A stretch of DNA of 64,000 nt from Maricaulis maris MCS10 (GTDB lineage: Bacteria; Pseudomonadota; Alphaproteobacteria; Caulobacterales; Maricaulaceae). Under the pieces are notes generated by a model that was given only the letters and a program-made list of their open reading frames with translations, searched no databases and was not told where the DNA came from. Shown here one piece after another: positions 1 through 8,498 of this stretch. Positions within the stretch are counted from its first letter, which is position 1, and every line of letters begins with the position of its first letter. A program made the position numbers and the translations under genes. The stretch lies in assembly GCF_000014745.1 (NCBI RefSeq), contig NC_008347.1, positions 868,001 to 932,000 of the forward strand. Reading direction: 5' to 3'.

Positions 1-459
1 GAGCAGGGGCAGGGCGCTGGCCATCAGGGCGAGAGCCTGCCCGATCAGTGCCATCGGGCGGGCACTGGCTGAAAGCGCATCTCCTGTTGATGGTCGCAGG
101 AGGTCATGCCCGTGCGTCGCCACGATCGCGGATACGGGCGCGATCAGATAGGCCGTCGGGCCGATGATGAGGAGGTAGAGGACCAGCCAGGCGCTGGCAT
201 GGGCGGCGCGGGCGAGGCGGGCCGCAAGCCCGTCGCCGCTGATCCGCATCAGGGCGATCACGCAGGCAATCACAAAGGCTGTGGCGCCAAAGCCGGCGAG
301 ACCCCGCGCCGCAGTGAGGAAGCCGTCGAACGGGGCCAGCCCGCCGGCCGAGCCGGTCCAGCGCCAGGACAGCCAGATCGCGACCGGCCCGGTCAGGCAC
401 AGGGCGAGCCGCATGAGGGCGAAACCGGTCTTCATCGGAGGTGTCATCCTGGTGTTCAT
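1..459 (-). CDS. Membrane protein of unknown function, C-terminus cut off by the window edge
   Basis: An open frame of 153 codons runs off the left edge. It starts at an ATG 13 bases after the uvrC stop, preceded by a GGAG-like ribosome site; in-frame ATGs at 447 and 435 are alternatives. The protein is very hydrophobic, with likely membrane helices near residues 14-33, 55-72, 88-112 and 135-152. Position and strand suggest cotranscription with uvrC. I do not recognise the family. It is not the phosphatidylglycerophosphate synthase that often follows uvrC in this class, because no CDP-alcohol phosphotransferase motif is visible. Confidence 0.6.
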   Translation of the reverse strand, partial: MNTRMTPPMKTGFALMRLALCLTGPVAIWLSWRWTGSAGGLAPFDGFLTAARGLAGFGATAFVIACVIALMRISGDGLAARLARAAHASAWLVLYLLIIGPTAYLIAPVSAIVATHGHDLLRPSTGDALSASARPMALIGQALALMASALPLL

Positions 460-472
460 CTCACGCACTCCG

Positions 473-2374
473 TCATTTCTGGAACCAGTCATGGATCTTC
501 CTGGCCATGGCCCTGGAAATCCCGTCAACCGCTTCGAGGTCAGCCAGGGCCGCATTGCGCACGGCCTTGGCCGAACCGAAATGGGCCAGCAGCGCCTTCT
601 TGCGAGAGGGACCGATCCCGTCAATCCCGTCGAGCGGATTGTCGGTCATCTGCTTCTTGCGCTTGGCCCGGTGGCCGCCAATGGCAAAGCGGTGGGCCTC
701 GTCACGCAGGCGCTGGAGATAGTAGAGCACCGGGTCCTTCATCGGCAGTTTGAAGGGCGGCTTGCCGGGCAGGTAGAAGGCTTCGCGCCCGGCATCGCGT
801 TCCGGTCCCTTGGCAATGGCGGCGATGGTGATGCCGGTCTCGTCGGTAATGCCCAGCTCCTCGGCGATTTCCATGACGCTCGACAATTGACCCTTGCCGC
901 CATCGATCAGCACCAGATCGGGCACCGGCGCGCCGTCATCCCGCTCTTTCAGAAGGCGCGAGAAGCGGCGCTTGAGCATCGCCTTCATCATCGCGAAATC
1001 ATCATTGGTGGCGGCGTCATCGCCCTTCATGTTGAAGCGGCGATAATGGTTTTTCTCGAAGCCCTCGGGCCCGGCGACGATCATCGCGCCGAGCGCGTTG
1101 GTGCCTTGGATATGGGAGTTATCATACACCTCGATCCGCTGGGGCAGGTCGGTCAGGTCGAAGACGCGCTGCACGCCCTTCAATAGCTGGGTCTGGGAGG
1201 CGCTTTCGGCCATCCGCCGGGCCAGGGCTTCGCGGGCATTGGTCAGGGTGCGATCGACCAGCTTGCGCTTTTCGCCGCGACGGGGCGTGTGCAGGGAGAC
1301 CTTGCGCTCGGTGCGCAGGCTCAGCGCTTCGCCCAGCAGCTCGGCCTCCTCGATCTCGTGCGATAGCAGGATCAGTGCCGGGGCCGGCTTGTCATCATAG
1401 AATTGGGCGATGAAGGCGGCGAGGACCTCGGCCGGTTCGGCCTCCATGTCATGGCGCGGGAAGAAGGACTGGTTGCCCCAGTTCTGGCCGGCCCGGAAGA
1501 AGAAAACCTGGACGCAGGACTTGCCGCCATCGCTATGCACGGCGACCACATCGGCCTCTTCCACCCCGTCCGGATTGATGCCCTGGTCAGTGGTCACCGC
1601 CGCGATGGCGCGGATCCGGTCGCGCAGCTTGGCAGCGGTCTCGAAATCCATCGCTTCGGACGCCTGCGCCATGCGGGTCTGCAAATCCTCGCGCAGGGCA
1701 TTCGAGCGTCCGCGCAGGAAATCGGTGGCCTGGCCGACCAGCTCGTCATAGGCGGCAGGGTCAATGAGATCGACGCAAGGCCCGGCGCAGCGCTTGATCT
1801 GGTGCAGCATGCAGGCCCGCGAGCGCCCCTCATAGACGCTGTCACTGCAGGTGCGGACCAGGAAGGCCTTTTGCAGCGTATTGAGGGTCTGGTTGACGGC
1901 ACCGACCGAGGCAAAGGGGCCGAAATAATCGCCCTTGGCCTTGCGCGCCCCGCGATGCTTGGTCAGCTGGGCGGCGGGGTGGTCCTTGCGGATCAGGATA
2001 TAGGGGAAGCTCTTGTCGTCGCGCAGCAATATGTTGAAGCGCGGCTTCAGCGACTTGATGAGGTTGGCTTCCAGCAGCAGGGCTTCGGTCTCGGTCTGGG
2101 TGACCACGAACTCCATTTTGCGCGTCAGGCCGATCATCAGGGCGATGCGGTTGGAATGGCCGCGCCCATTGGCATAGTTGGAGACCCGGTTCTTCAGATT
2201 GCGGGCCTTGCCGACATAGAGCACCGCCCCATCTTCCCCGAACATGCGATAGACGCCCGGCTTGGGCGGCAGGTTGCGGACATAGTCGGCGATGAGTTTC
2301 GCACCCGCCAGAGATTGCGCCGGCGCGGCGGAAGCGTCATCTATCTCACCGGATTGAGGAGTTTGCGAAGTCAT
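473..2374 (-). CDS. uvrC: Excinuclease ABC subunit C (UvrC)
   Basis: UvrC makes the dual incisions around bulky DNA lesions within the UvrABC nucleotide-excision repair complex. The 633-residue protein shows the GIY-YIG nuclease domain near residues 36-115 (GVY at 40-42, YVG at 53-55), a UVR motif in the middle, the RNase H-like endonuclease half, and tandem helix-hairpin-helix motifs at the C-terminus ([14 protein letters not shown]). Length fits the family. The ATG at 2374 is preferred over a TTG at 2425 further upstream. This ATG overlaps by two bases the ATG of the divergent reductase gene, so the uvrC promoter must lie inside that gene. Confidence 0.95.
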   Translation of the reverse strand: MTSQTPQSGEIDDASAAPAQSLAGAKLIADYVRNLPPKPGVYRMFGEDGAVLYVGKARNLKNRVSNYANGRGHSNRIALMIGLTRKMEFVVTQTETEALLLEANLIKSLKPRFNILLRDDKSFPYILIRKDHPAAQLTKHRGARKAKGDYFGPFASVGAVNQTLNTLQKAFLVRTCSDSVYEGRSRACMLHQIKRCAGPCVDLIDPAAYDELVGQATDFLRGRSNALREDLQTRMAQASEAMDFETAAKLRDRIRAIAAVTTDQGINPDGVEEADVVAVHSDGGKSCVQVFFFRAGQNWGNQSFFPRHDMEAEPAEVLAAFIAQFYDDKPAPALILLSHEIEEAELLGEALSLRTERKVSLHTPRRGEKRKLVDRTLTNAREALARRMAESASQTQLLKGVQRVFDLTDLPQRIEVYDNSHIQGTNALGAMIVAGPEGFEKNHYRRFNMKGDDAATNDDFAMMKAMLKRRFSRLLKERDDGAPVPDLVLIDGGKGQLSSVMEIAEELGITDETGITIAAIAKGPERDAGREAFYLPGKPPFKLPMKDPVLYYLQRLRDEAHRFAIGGHRAKRKKQMTDNPLDGIDGIGPSRKKALLAHFGSAKAVRNAALADLEAVDGISRAMARKIHDWFQK

Positions 2375-3140
2375 GTCGGACAGGATTGCGCTCGTTACCG
2401 GTGGCGGCAAGCGCCTGGGTGCCAAAATCGCCAGCGCCCTGGGTGCGGACGGTTGGCATGTGATCGTTCATTACAATGCTTCGGCGACTGAAGCACAGGC
2501 TGTCGCTGCTGACATCGTTGCGGCAGGAGGCTCGGCCCGGGCGGTTCAGTTTGACCTCGCCGATACCGGTGCTGTCGAAGCTTTCCTGGCTGATGTGGGG
2601 CGTGTCGACGTTCTGATCAACTCGGCCTCGATCTTCGAGATGGACCGGCCCGAAGACGTCACCCCGCAATCGCTGGAGGATCACTGGCGCATCAATACGG
2701 CGGCGCCGGTCCTGCTGGCCAAGGCAATGGCGGCGCATCACACGCAACGCGCCTCGGGCTGCGTGATCAATCTGCTCGACCAGAAACTCTTCAATCTCAA
2801 TCCGGATTTTTTCGCCTACACCCTGTCCAAGCACGCGCTTCTGGGCGCGACCACGACCATGGCGATGGCCTTCGCCCCCGCCGTTCGCGTCAATGCGATT
2901 GCGCCGGGCATCACCCTGCCATCAGGCGGTCAGAACGCGGAGGAATTTGCACGCGCCCACACGATGAACCCGATGCGCGGTGGCTCGACGCCGGACGACA
3001 TCATCCGCGCAGTGCGCTTCATCCTTGCGACGCCCTCGATGACGGGCGAGACGATCACCATTGATGGTGGCCAGCATCTCGACGCCCGCAATCGCGACGT
3101 CATGTATGCCGCCAATCCGCCGCAGGACGACGCCTCATGA
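2373..3140 (+). CDS. folM: Pteridine reductase-like SDR (FolM/PTR1 type)
   Basis: A 255-residue short-chain dehydrogenase, probably an NADPH-dependent dihydromonapterin/dihydropteridine reductase acting on folate-type pterins. The nucleotide-binding motif TGGGKRLG (residues 9-16) has the basic residue typical of pteridine reductases. The usual catalytic serine is replaced by Asp136, placed 13 residues before Tyr149 of the YxxxK motif (Lys153), the same arrangement as in PTR1. Its stop overlaps the start of folB (ATGA), which supports a pterin role. A GAGGAG ribosome site lies 11 bases before the ATG. The substrate is inferred, not shown. Confidence 0.8.
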   Translation: MSDRIALVTGGGKRLGAKIASALGADGWHVIVHYNASATEAQAVAADIVAAGGSARAVQFDLADTGAVEAFLADVGRVDVLINSASIFEMDRPEDVTPQSLEDHWRINTAAPVLLAKAMAAHHTQRASGCVINLLDQKLFNLNPDFFAYTLSKHALLGATTTMAMAFAPAVRVNAIAPGITLPSGGQNAEEFARAHTMNPMRGGSTPDDIIRAVRFILATPSMTGETITIDGGQHLDARNRDVMYAANPPQDDAS

Positions 3141-3538
3141 GACTGGACAATGTGATCGAGAACGCACTCGCCAGCGCCTCCGGCGAGGATGTCTTCATCT
3201 ATCGGCTGGAAGGCGTGAAGCTGGATGTCGAGATCGGCATCCATGACTATGAGCGCGGCGTCAAACAGCGCGTCCTGATCGACGTCATCACCCTGGTGTC
3301 CAAGCAATGGTGCGGGTCGGATGATATCGGCACCGTGGTCGATTACGACTATATCCTGCACGGCATCAAGGCGCTGGAAACCCGCCAGTTCGACCTCCAG
3401 GAAACCTTGTGCGGGACGGTCCTGGATATCGCCCTGGAACCCGCCGTCGTCTCCGCCGCCCAGGTCACGACGCGCAAGGTCGATGCCTATGCCGATGCCG
3501 CGGCTGTCGGCCTGACGCGGTTCCGGCGGAAGGTTTAG
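3137..3538 (+). CDS. folB: Dihydroneopterin aldolase (FolB)
   Basis: FolB splits 7,8-dihydroneopterin to 6-hydroxymethyl-dihydropterin and glycolaldehyde in folate synthesis, as a cytoplasmic oligomer. The 133-residue protein carries the family core EIGIHDYERG with the substrate-binding glutamate, and a late conserved lysine in TTRKVDAYAD. It is translationally coupled to the upstream pteridine reductase by a 4-base overlap. About 15 residues precede the conserved fold, slightly longer than the minimal family. FolX-like epimerase activity cannot be excluded from sequence, but the aldolase residues are present. Confidence 0.87.
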   Translation: MRLDNVIENALASASGEDVFIYRLEGVKLDVEIGIHDYERGVKQRVLIDVITLVSKQWCGSDDIGTVVDYDYILHGIKALETRQFDLQETLCGTVLDIALEPAVVSAAQVTTRKVDAYADAAAVGLTRFRRKV

Positions 3539-3560
3539 GGCGGGGCGTTCGGTCTCCGGC

Positions 3561-3720
3561 CTTTCTTCCCCACGATGTGGGGAAGTGGGCTCAGCTTCGC
3601 GACGCGAAGCTGAGGTCGATGGGGCCCGAGCGTAGCGAGGGGGGCCATGCCGCCTCCGGCGTCACCCCTCCGTCCCGCCCTGACGGGCGCGACACCTCCC
3701 CATGAATGGGGAGGAAAAGG
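3561..3720. repeat. S-family multi-hairpin intergenic repeat, copy 1
   Basis: This copy begins CTTTCTTCCCC and ends GGGGAGGAAAAGG, with a chain of internal hairpins: a CTTCCCC/GGGGAAG pair at 3565-3585, then CAGCTTCGC/GCGAAGCTG at 3592-3613. It has the same plan as 43220-43389, with different bases in the internal stems. A partial second unit with CCTTCCCC...GGGGAAGG follows at 3731-3753. The stretch 3754-3892 shows no gene or motif I can name. Confidence 0.65.
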
Positions 3721-3892
3721 GTCCAGCAGGTCCTTCCCCTTATCGTGGGGAAGGTGCCGCGAAGGGCGGAAGGTGCGCGTGCCTTCACCTGCCGCCGATC
3801 ACCCACTCCGTCTCGCCGCTGCGCGACGAACCACCTCGCCTTGTCTGGGCGAGGATCTGGTGACCATGCTGCGCGTACCCGCGCACACCCAC

Positions 3893-4022
3893 CCATACAT
3901 CCCTTGCCGAGACGTCGCCGTATCCGGTTTTCCAGGTCAAGGGCGCCGCAGGCGCCGCTTCGCGGTTTCACCCTTGAGCTGGAAAACCGGATACGGCCTG
4001 CTGGCTGACAAGCGATGTATGG
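3893..4022. repeat. H-family long hairpin element, copy 1
   Basis: A 130-bp palindromic element. The outer arms CCATACATCCCTTG (3893-3906) and its near complement ending ATGTATGG (to 4022) enclose a perfect 19-bp inverted repeat (3917-3935 with 3979-3997) extended by GTCAAGGG/CCCTTGAG. The right side carries TGCTGGCTGACAAGCG, also present in copies at 32993-33121 and 53496-53623. It lies in the 611-base gap between convergent folB and the DUF418 gene. Confidence 0.8.
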
Positions 4023-4084
4023 CTCAGTCCGCGCGCGGGCGCGGCGCGGGGACGCCAGGTCGCAGGCGTCAGCCACCAGCCAGA

Positions 4085-4130
4085 CCCCTGACTTCCGCCC
4101 GGCCTTCGCCGGGCGTCCGTCAGGGATGAA
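4085..4130. repeat. Q-family repeat, right half only
   Basis: This stretch matches the right half of the Q elements at 24538, 33185 and 33367: CCCCTGAC, a GCCCGGC...GCCGGGC hairpin, then CATCAGGGATGA-type sequence. No left half is found beside it. It lies between the H-family hairpin and the stop of the DUF418 gene and may serve as a transcription stop. Confidence 0.6.
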
Positions 4131-4149
4131 GAGGGGCGGTAGTTGAGCC

Positions 4150-5355
4150 TCAGCTCGCCGCTTCGGCAGGCTTTCCCTTCAACAGCGGCTGCAGACCGCC
4201 ATAGGTCAGCGACCGCCACAGCCACTCCAGCGGACCGAAGCGGAAGAAGTGGAGCCAGATCGGCGACCAGATCAGCTGGACGGCCCAGACAATCAGCACC
4301 AGTTTGAACTGGTCGACCCGCTCGACCGTGCCGAACAGGCCAAGGCCCGGGGCGCCGACGAAGATGAAGGTCATGATCAGGGTCTGGCTGAGATAATTGG
4401 TAAAGGCCATCCGACCGGTCGCCGCGAACAGTTTCACGATCAGGCTGAAGACGCCGATCTTCGCCAGCAGCATGACGGTCGACGCATAGCCGAACGCCAG
4501 CACGAGGCTGCCGACATAGGTCAGTGCATTGCCGTCGGCCATCGCTTGGGTACTGAATTCGCCAACGATCATGGTCGTGGTCGATGTGTGGCAGAGCCAC
4601 CAGCCGACCGGCACGGTGATCAGGGCGAGAATGCCATAGCGCACCGAGCCCCAGCTGGCTGACAGGAAGCCGCTCTTGAACAGCGCCATGCCGATGAACA
4701 TCAGCCCGAGCGTTCGCGGACCCAGGGCAATCATCGAGAAGATCTGTCCGACCAATGCGAAGCCGGCATTCCAGGGCAGGCGGTCGACAAAACCGGCCTG
4801 ATAGGCGGTGGTCATGCCGGTCTGGAATCCGGCCATCATTTCGGCTTCCTGCGCAGCGCTGTCAGGTGAGGCGAACATCACACCAAGATAGCCGCCGCCA
4901 ACCATGATCAGCGAGGTGACGCCAATCAGCACCAGGCCCCAGATGACCAGCTTGAGCGGCGACATGCGGCGGGCCTTCACGGCCAGCATGCCGAGCAGGG
5001 CGTAGTGAACGAGAATGTCACCCCACCACAGGAAGTAGGCATGGATGGCGCCGATCGCGAGCAGCCACAACATGCGTGGATAATGCCGGCCAGTGTCCTC
5101 GCCATCGCCCGCCATCAACACGATGCCGGCGCCGAACAGGGTCGAGAAAAGGGTGACGAACTTGAAGGCGAAGAAGGTGTGGGCAAAGGCCCAGACATCC
5201 AGGTTGGCGCCGGTCAGGTCCATCTGCATGGTTGGATCATCGTAAGCGAAGGGCGTCATCGCGAAGCCCTGCACATTCATCATCAAGATGCCCAGAACGG
5301 CGATGCCGCGAAGAGCGTCAATCGAGACCAGACGGTCGGTTCTCGGTGCTGACAT
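4150..5355 (-). CDS. DUF418 family multi-pass membrane protein (YeiB-like)
   Basis: A 401-residue inner-membrane protein with about ten hydrophobic segments. The N-terminus has the family signature RLVSIDALRGIAVLGILMMN, and the C-terminal half matches the DUF418 domain, including the WLHFFRFGPLEWLWRSLTYG stretch. Members are poorly characterised and distantly related to acyltransferase-3 membrane proteins. The start has an AAGGGGGA ribosome site 5 bases upstream. It appears monocistronic, facing the folB gene across a repeat-filled gap. Function unknown. Confidence 0.85.
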   Translation of the reverse strand: MSAPRTDRLVSIDALRGIAVLGILMMNVQGFAMTPFAYDDPTMQMDLTGANLDVWAFAHTFFAFKFVTLFSTLFGAGIVLMAGDGEDTGRHYPRMLWLLAIGAIHAYFLWWGDILVHYALLGMLAVKARRMSPLKLVIWGLVLIGVTSLIMVGGGYLGVMFASPDSAAQEAEMMAGFQTGMTTAYQAGFVDRLPWNAGFALVGQIFSMIALGPRTLGLMFIGMALFKSGFLSASWGSVRYGILALITVPVGWWLCHTSTTTMIVGEFSTQAMADGNALTYVGSLVLAFGYASTVMLLAKIGVFSLIVKLFAATGRMAFTNYLSQTLIMTFIFVGAPGLGLFGTVERVDQFKLVLIVWAVQLIWSPIWLHFFRFGPLEWLWRSLTYGGLQPLLKGKPAEAAS

Positions 5356-5503
5356 TGTGTCCCCCTTGGAATTTGGCGCGCAGCATAACCAGTCTGCTGC
5401 GCTTTGTCGCCGGGATGCCGGGGCGGTTCAATCCCTCCTGCCTTGCATTCATGTCCCGCTCAGCCGGCCTGTGGCACACTCACGGTTCAAATTGGAGATT
5501 CCC

Positions 5504-6217
5504 ATGCATCGTCGAACACTCATTCTGGGCCTGGGCGCCGCGGCGCTGGCACTTGCTTCACCGGCCCGTGCCGCGCAGTTCGGATTGTCCGAACGTCAGG
5601 CCGGTGCGGGGATTCGCGAGGCGTTGGGCCAGGCCGCGCGGCTGGCAACAACCCGTCTGGGTCGCCGGGACGGGTTCAATGCGGACCCGCAGGTTCATAT
5701 CCCGCTTCCCTCTCGCGTGCGTGATGTGCAGTCCATGCTTCGCCGGGTCGGACTGTCCCGCCAGCTCGACGATCTGGAATTGCAGCTCAACCGGTCGGCC
5801 GAGGCGGCCATGCCGGCCGTGCAGACCATCTTCATCGATGCCGTGCAATCGATCACGCTGGATGATGCGCTCGGCATTGTCCGCGGTGGTGACCGCTCGG
5901 CGACGGACTATCTGGAACAGCGGACCTCGGACCCGCTTTTCGGGCTGATCCGGCCGCGCATGGCCGACACGCTCGAGGCATCGGGCGCCTATCGCACGCT
6001 GCAGCCGATCGAGGAAAGACTGGGTAATCAGGGCGGGTTTCTGGGCCGCCTGATGCGTGGCCGGTCGGACGGGCAGTCCCTGCGCGACCAGGTGACGGAC
6101 GATGTTTCGCGGCGCGCCATGGCCGGCGTCTTCCACTATGTCGGCGAGGAGGAGCGGGCGATCCGTCGCGACCCGGTCAACCGGACCAGCTCCATCCTGC
6201 GCAGCGTGTTCGGCTGA
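5504..6217 (+). CDS. DUF4197 domain exported protein
   Basis: A 237-residue protein with a signal peptide (MHRRTLILGLGAAALALASPARA, positively charged start then hydrophobic core, cleavage after ARA). The mature part matches DUF4197: GIREALGQAARLAT, then PLPSRVRDVQSMLRRVGLS and the ALGIVRGGDRSATDYLEQRT stretch. These proteins are predicted periplasmic or lipoproteins of unknown role. GGAG lies 6 bases before the chosen ATG; an upstream frame extension has no ribosome site. It stands alone between divergent and downstream genes. Confidence 0.83.
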   Translation: MHRRTLILGLGAAALALASPARAAQFGLSERQAGAGIREALGQAARLATTRLGRRDGFNADPQVHIPLPSRVRDVQSMLRRVGLSRQLDDLELQLNRSAEAAMPAVQTIFIDAVQSITLDDALGIVRGGDRSATDYLEQRTSDPLFGLIRPRMADTLEASGAYRTLQPIEERLGNQGGFLGRLMRGRSDGQSLRDQVTDDVSRRAMAGVFHYVGEEERAIRRDPVNRTSSILRSVFG

Positions 6218-6325
6218 CGCTTCGGCGACACGCCACCCTCACGACCAAGTGACCGGTGCCGGGCTGGCGTCGCGACCCGGATCCGGCAGACTGCTGCGTC
6301 AGGTGCCGGGAGGGAGTGTCTGTCG

Positions 6326-7327
6326 ATGTCGATCCGCCATTTTTCGGCCGGCCTCGCCGGCCTTGCCTTGCTGGCGGCGATCACCACGCCGGCGGGGGCG
6401 CAGCCGCGTCTCGAAGTCGATTGCGAGGCCGGCCGGGCTCATCATGTGGCGGCTCGCGGGGTTGCCTTCCTCGTCATCCATCGCGGCGCCCTTGTGTGCG
6501 AGCGATATGATCGCGGCGTCGATCCCGGAGACAGCTGGTGGCTGGCCAGTGGCACCAAGAGCTTCGCGCCGGTGATGGTCGCCCTGGCGGTCCAGGACGG
6601 ATTGCTGGAGCTGGACCAGCCGACTGCGCAGATACTGGACGAATGGGCCGACGATCCGGATCAGTCCGCCATCACGATCCGCCATCTGCTCGACCAGTCC
6701 AGCGGCCTGGCGGTCAATCCCCGCAACCGGCGACTGCCCGGCTATCAGCGGGCTGTCGATACCCGTCAGGAGTTCGAGGCTGGCGAACGCTTCCGCTATG
6801 GGGCGGTGCATTTCGAGGCGCTGGGGGAGGTGTTGCGGCGACAGCTCGATGCTGACGGGCTTGATCCGACCCCGGCCGACTATCTGCTGCGACGCTTCCT
6901 GCGCCCGCTGGGGATCGGGATTGCCGGCTGGCGCGCGGTTGACGGGCAGCCGGCCCTGTCGGAAGGCACCCGCATCTCGGCGCTGGACTGGGGACGTTTC
7001 GGACAGGCGGTGCTCGCGCGGGGACAGTTCGGTGAGATCCAGCTGGGTGATGAGGAGGTCTGGGCCGCGATGTTCGAGCCCAGCGCCGCCAACCCGGATT
7101 ATGGCCTGGGCTGGTGGCTGATCCGCCCCGACCCGGACGACTGGCCCCTGCCTTTCGTCGCGGTCGCCGCCGGAGCCGGCGGCCAGCGCCTGTATGTCAT
7201 TCCGGACCTGGAACTGGTGATCGTCCGCATGACCCGCGGCGTCATCGACGATCGTGCGACACGCGACCAGGCTTGGTCGGACCGGGACTTCCTGCGCCGC
7301 CTGATTGTCGCGCGAGACGCCGACTAG
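6326..7327 (+). CDS. Exported serine hydrolase, beta-lactamase/PBP4-like fold
   Basis: A 333-residue protein with a signal peptide cleaved after about residue 25 (PAGA-Q). Ser75-Gly-Thr-Lys78 gives the SxxK nucleophile motif, and RFRYGAVHFEALG provides the tyrosine of the second motif. It belongs to the class C beta-lactamase-related hydrolases, which include esterases and D-aminopeptidases as well as lactamases, so the substrate is not assigned. Its TAG stop shares the bases CTAG with the stop of the convergent antiporter gene, leaving no space between them. Confidence 0.8.
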   Translation: MSIRHFSAGLAGLALLAAITTPAGAQPRLEVDCEAGRAHHVAARGVAFLVIHRGALVCERYDRGVDPGDSWWLASGTKSFAPVMVALAVQDGLLELDQPTAQILDEWADDPDQSAITIRHLLDQSSGLAVNPRNRRLPGYQRAVDTRQEFEAGERFRYGAVHFEALGEVLRRQLDADGLDPTPADYLLRRFLRPLGIGIAGWRAVDGQPALSEGTRISALDWGRFGQAVLARGQFGEIQLGDEEVWAAMFEPSAANPDYGLGWWLIRPDPDDWPLPFVAVAAGAGGQRLYVIPDLELVIVRMTRGVIDDRATRDQAWSDRDFLRRLIVARDAD

Positions 7328-8313
7328 CCGCCCAGCGCTGCCCGGGCGAGGACGACGATGTAGCCGATATAACCGGCACACAGCAGGGCGCCGAGGAGGC
7401 GGCTGATTGGTTGTTTGGCAAGGATGATGCCGGCAATGACGACGCTGGCTCCCAGCATCACCCAGAAGTCGAGACCGAAGAAAGCCTCGGGTACGGGCAG
7501 TTCGCTGCCAGCCAGTGAGGCCGCAATCCCGGTCGCGCCGCCGACGGCGAAAACGTTGAAGATGTTCGAGCCGAGGACATTGCCGATGGCCAGGTCAGCC
7601 TGGCGACGGACCGAGGCCATGACGACGGTGGCCAGTTCCGGCAGCGAGGTGCCGAAGGCGACCGCGGTCAGGCCGATGATGGCTTCGTCGACGCCGAGGT
7701 CAGCGGCGGCAGCCGTACCACCGGCGACGATCATCTGGGCGCCGATGGGCAGACCCACGAGGCCGATCAGAAGCGAGCCGAGAATGGTCGGCAGGGATTT
7801 GGGCAGACCGTCCATATGTTCCAGGTCGGTCAGTTCGGCGATGGACGGATCGTCGGTCTTGCCCCGGGCCAGGAAGGCCAGCAGTGCAATATAGGCAATG
7901 ATCAGTCCGAACAGGATATAGCCTTCGGCCGCCGAAATGCTGCGGTCCCAGCTGAAGGCAATCATTATGATCGCCGAGCCGAGCGCGAAGATGGCATTGC
8001 GGCGCACGCCTGGCGTGGTCGTCGCGATCGCACCGAACATAGCCGGCAGGCCGAGAATCAGCAGGAAGTTGGCAATGTTGGAGCCGACGATATTGCCCAG
8101 CGCCAGTCCCGGTGCGCCGGACAGGGCCGACTGGATCGAGACGACGAGCTCGGGGGCCGAGGTGCCAAAGGCGATGATGGTCAGGCCGACCAGCAGCGGC
8201 GGCAGGCGCCACAAACGGGCCAGAGCGGCACCGCCGCGCACCAGCAAATCCCCGCCAAACAGCAGGAAGATGATGCCGACCAGAATCAGCGCGATATAAG
8301 CGGGAGCTGCCAT
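7324..8313 (-). CDS. Calcium/sodium antiporter, CaCA family (YrbG-like)
   Basis: A 329-residue inner-membrane exchanger with about ten helices and the two-fold inverted repeat of the family. The alpha-1 region reads TIIAFGTSAPELVVS with GNIVGSNIANF, and alpha-2 reads TAVAFGTSLPELATVV with GNVLGSNIFNVF. Both carry the acidic ion-binding residues, so an active cation/Ca2+ exchanger is likely, though the exported ion cannot be read from sequence. A 26-codon membrane peptide gene lies just upstream on the same strand and may share the transcript. Confidence 0.9.
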   Translation of the reverse strand: MAAPAYIALILVGIIFLLFGGDLLVRGGAALARLWRLPPLLVGLTIIAFGTSAPELVVSIQSALSGAPGLALGNIVGSNIANFLLILGLPAMFGAIATTTPGVRRNAIFALGSAIIMIAFSWDRSISAAEGYILFGLIIAYIALLAFLARGKTDDPSIAELTDLEHMDGLPKSLPTILGSLLIGLVGLPIGAQMIVAGGTAAAADLGVDEAIIGLTAVAFGTSLPELATVVMASVRRQADLAIGNVLGSNIFNVFAVGGATGIAASLAGSELPVPEAFFGLDFWVMLGASVVIAGIILAKQPISRLLGALLCAGYIGYIVVLARAALGG

Positions 8314-8339
8314 GTCTTGGCGGACTGTCGGTTCGCGGA

Positions 8340-8420
8340 CTAGTCGAGGCGGCGGTATTCGATGAGGTTAAGCAGGCCGAAAATGCCGGCCACGAGACCA
8401 AGAGCGATCAGAGCGTACAT
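8340..8420 (-). CDS. Very small single-helix membrane peptide (26 aa)
   Basis: A 27-codon frame, including the stop, begins with ATG 6 bases after a clear GGGGAAG ribosome site. It encodes one hydrophobic helix (residues 2-19: YALIALGLVAGIFGLLNL) followed by a charged tail EYRRLD. The gene sits 26 bases before the antiporter start on the same strand, so it could be a leader or partner peptide. I do not recognise a family. The good ribosome site and membrane-like composition are the whole of the support. Confidence 0.5.
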   Translation of the reverse strand: MYALIALGLVAGIFGLLNLIEYRRLD

Positions 8421-8498
8421 GAGAAACTTCCCCAAAACGGCGTGTAATGGCCCCGTACATAACCCGCCGACGCGGCACTGGCTAGCAGGTGTTGCGGC

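Noticed and set aside
104-753. Arg/Pro-rich open frames on both strands near the left edge and over the end of uvrC
   Set aside because: They run antisense or out of frame to uvrC and the cut-off membrane protein and have the Arg/Ala/Pro composition of GC-rich shadow frames.
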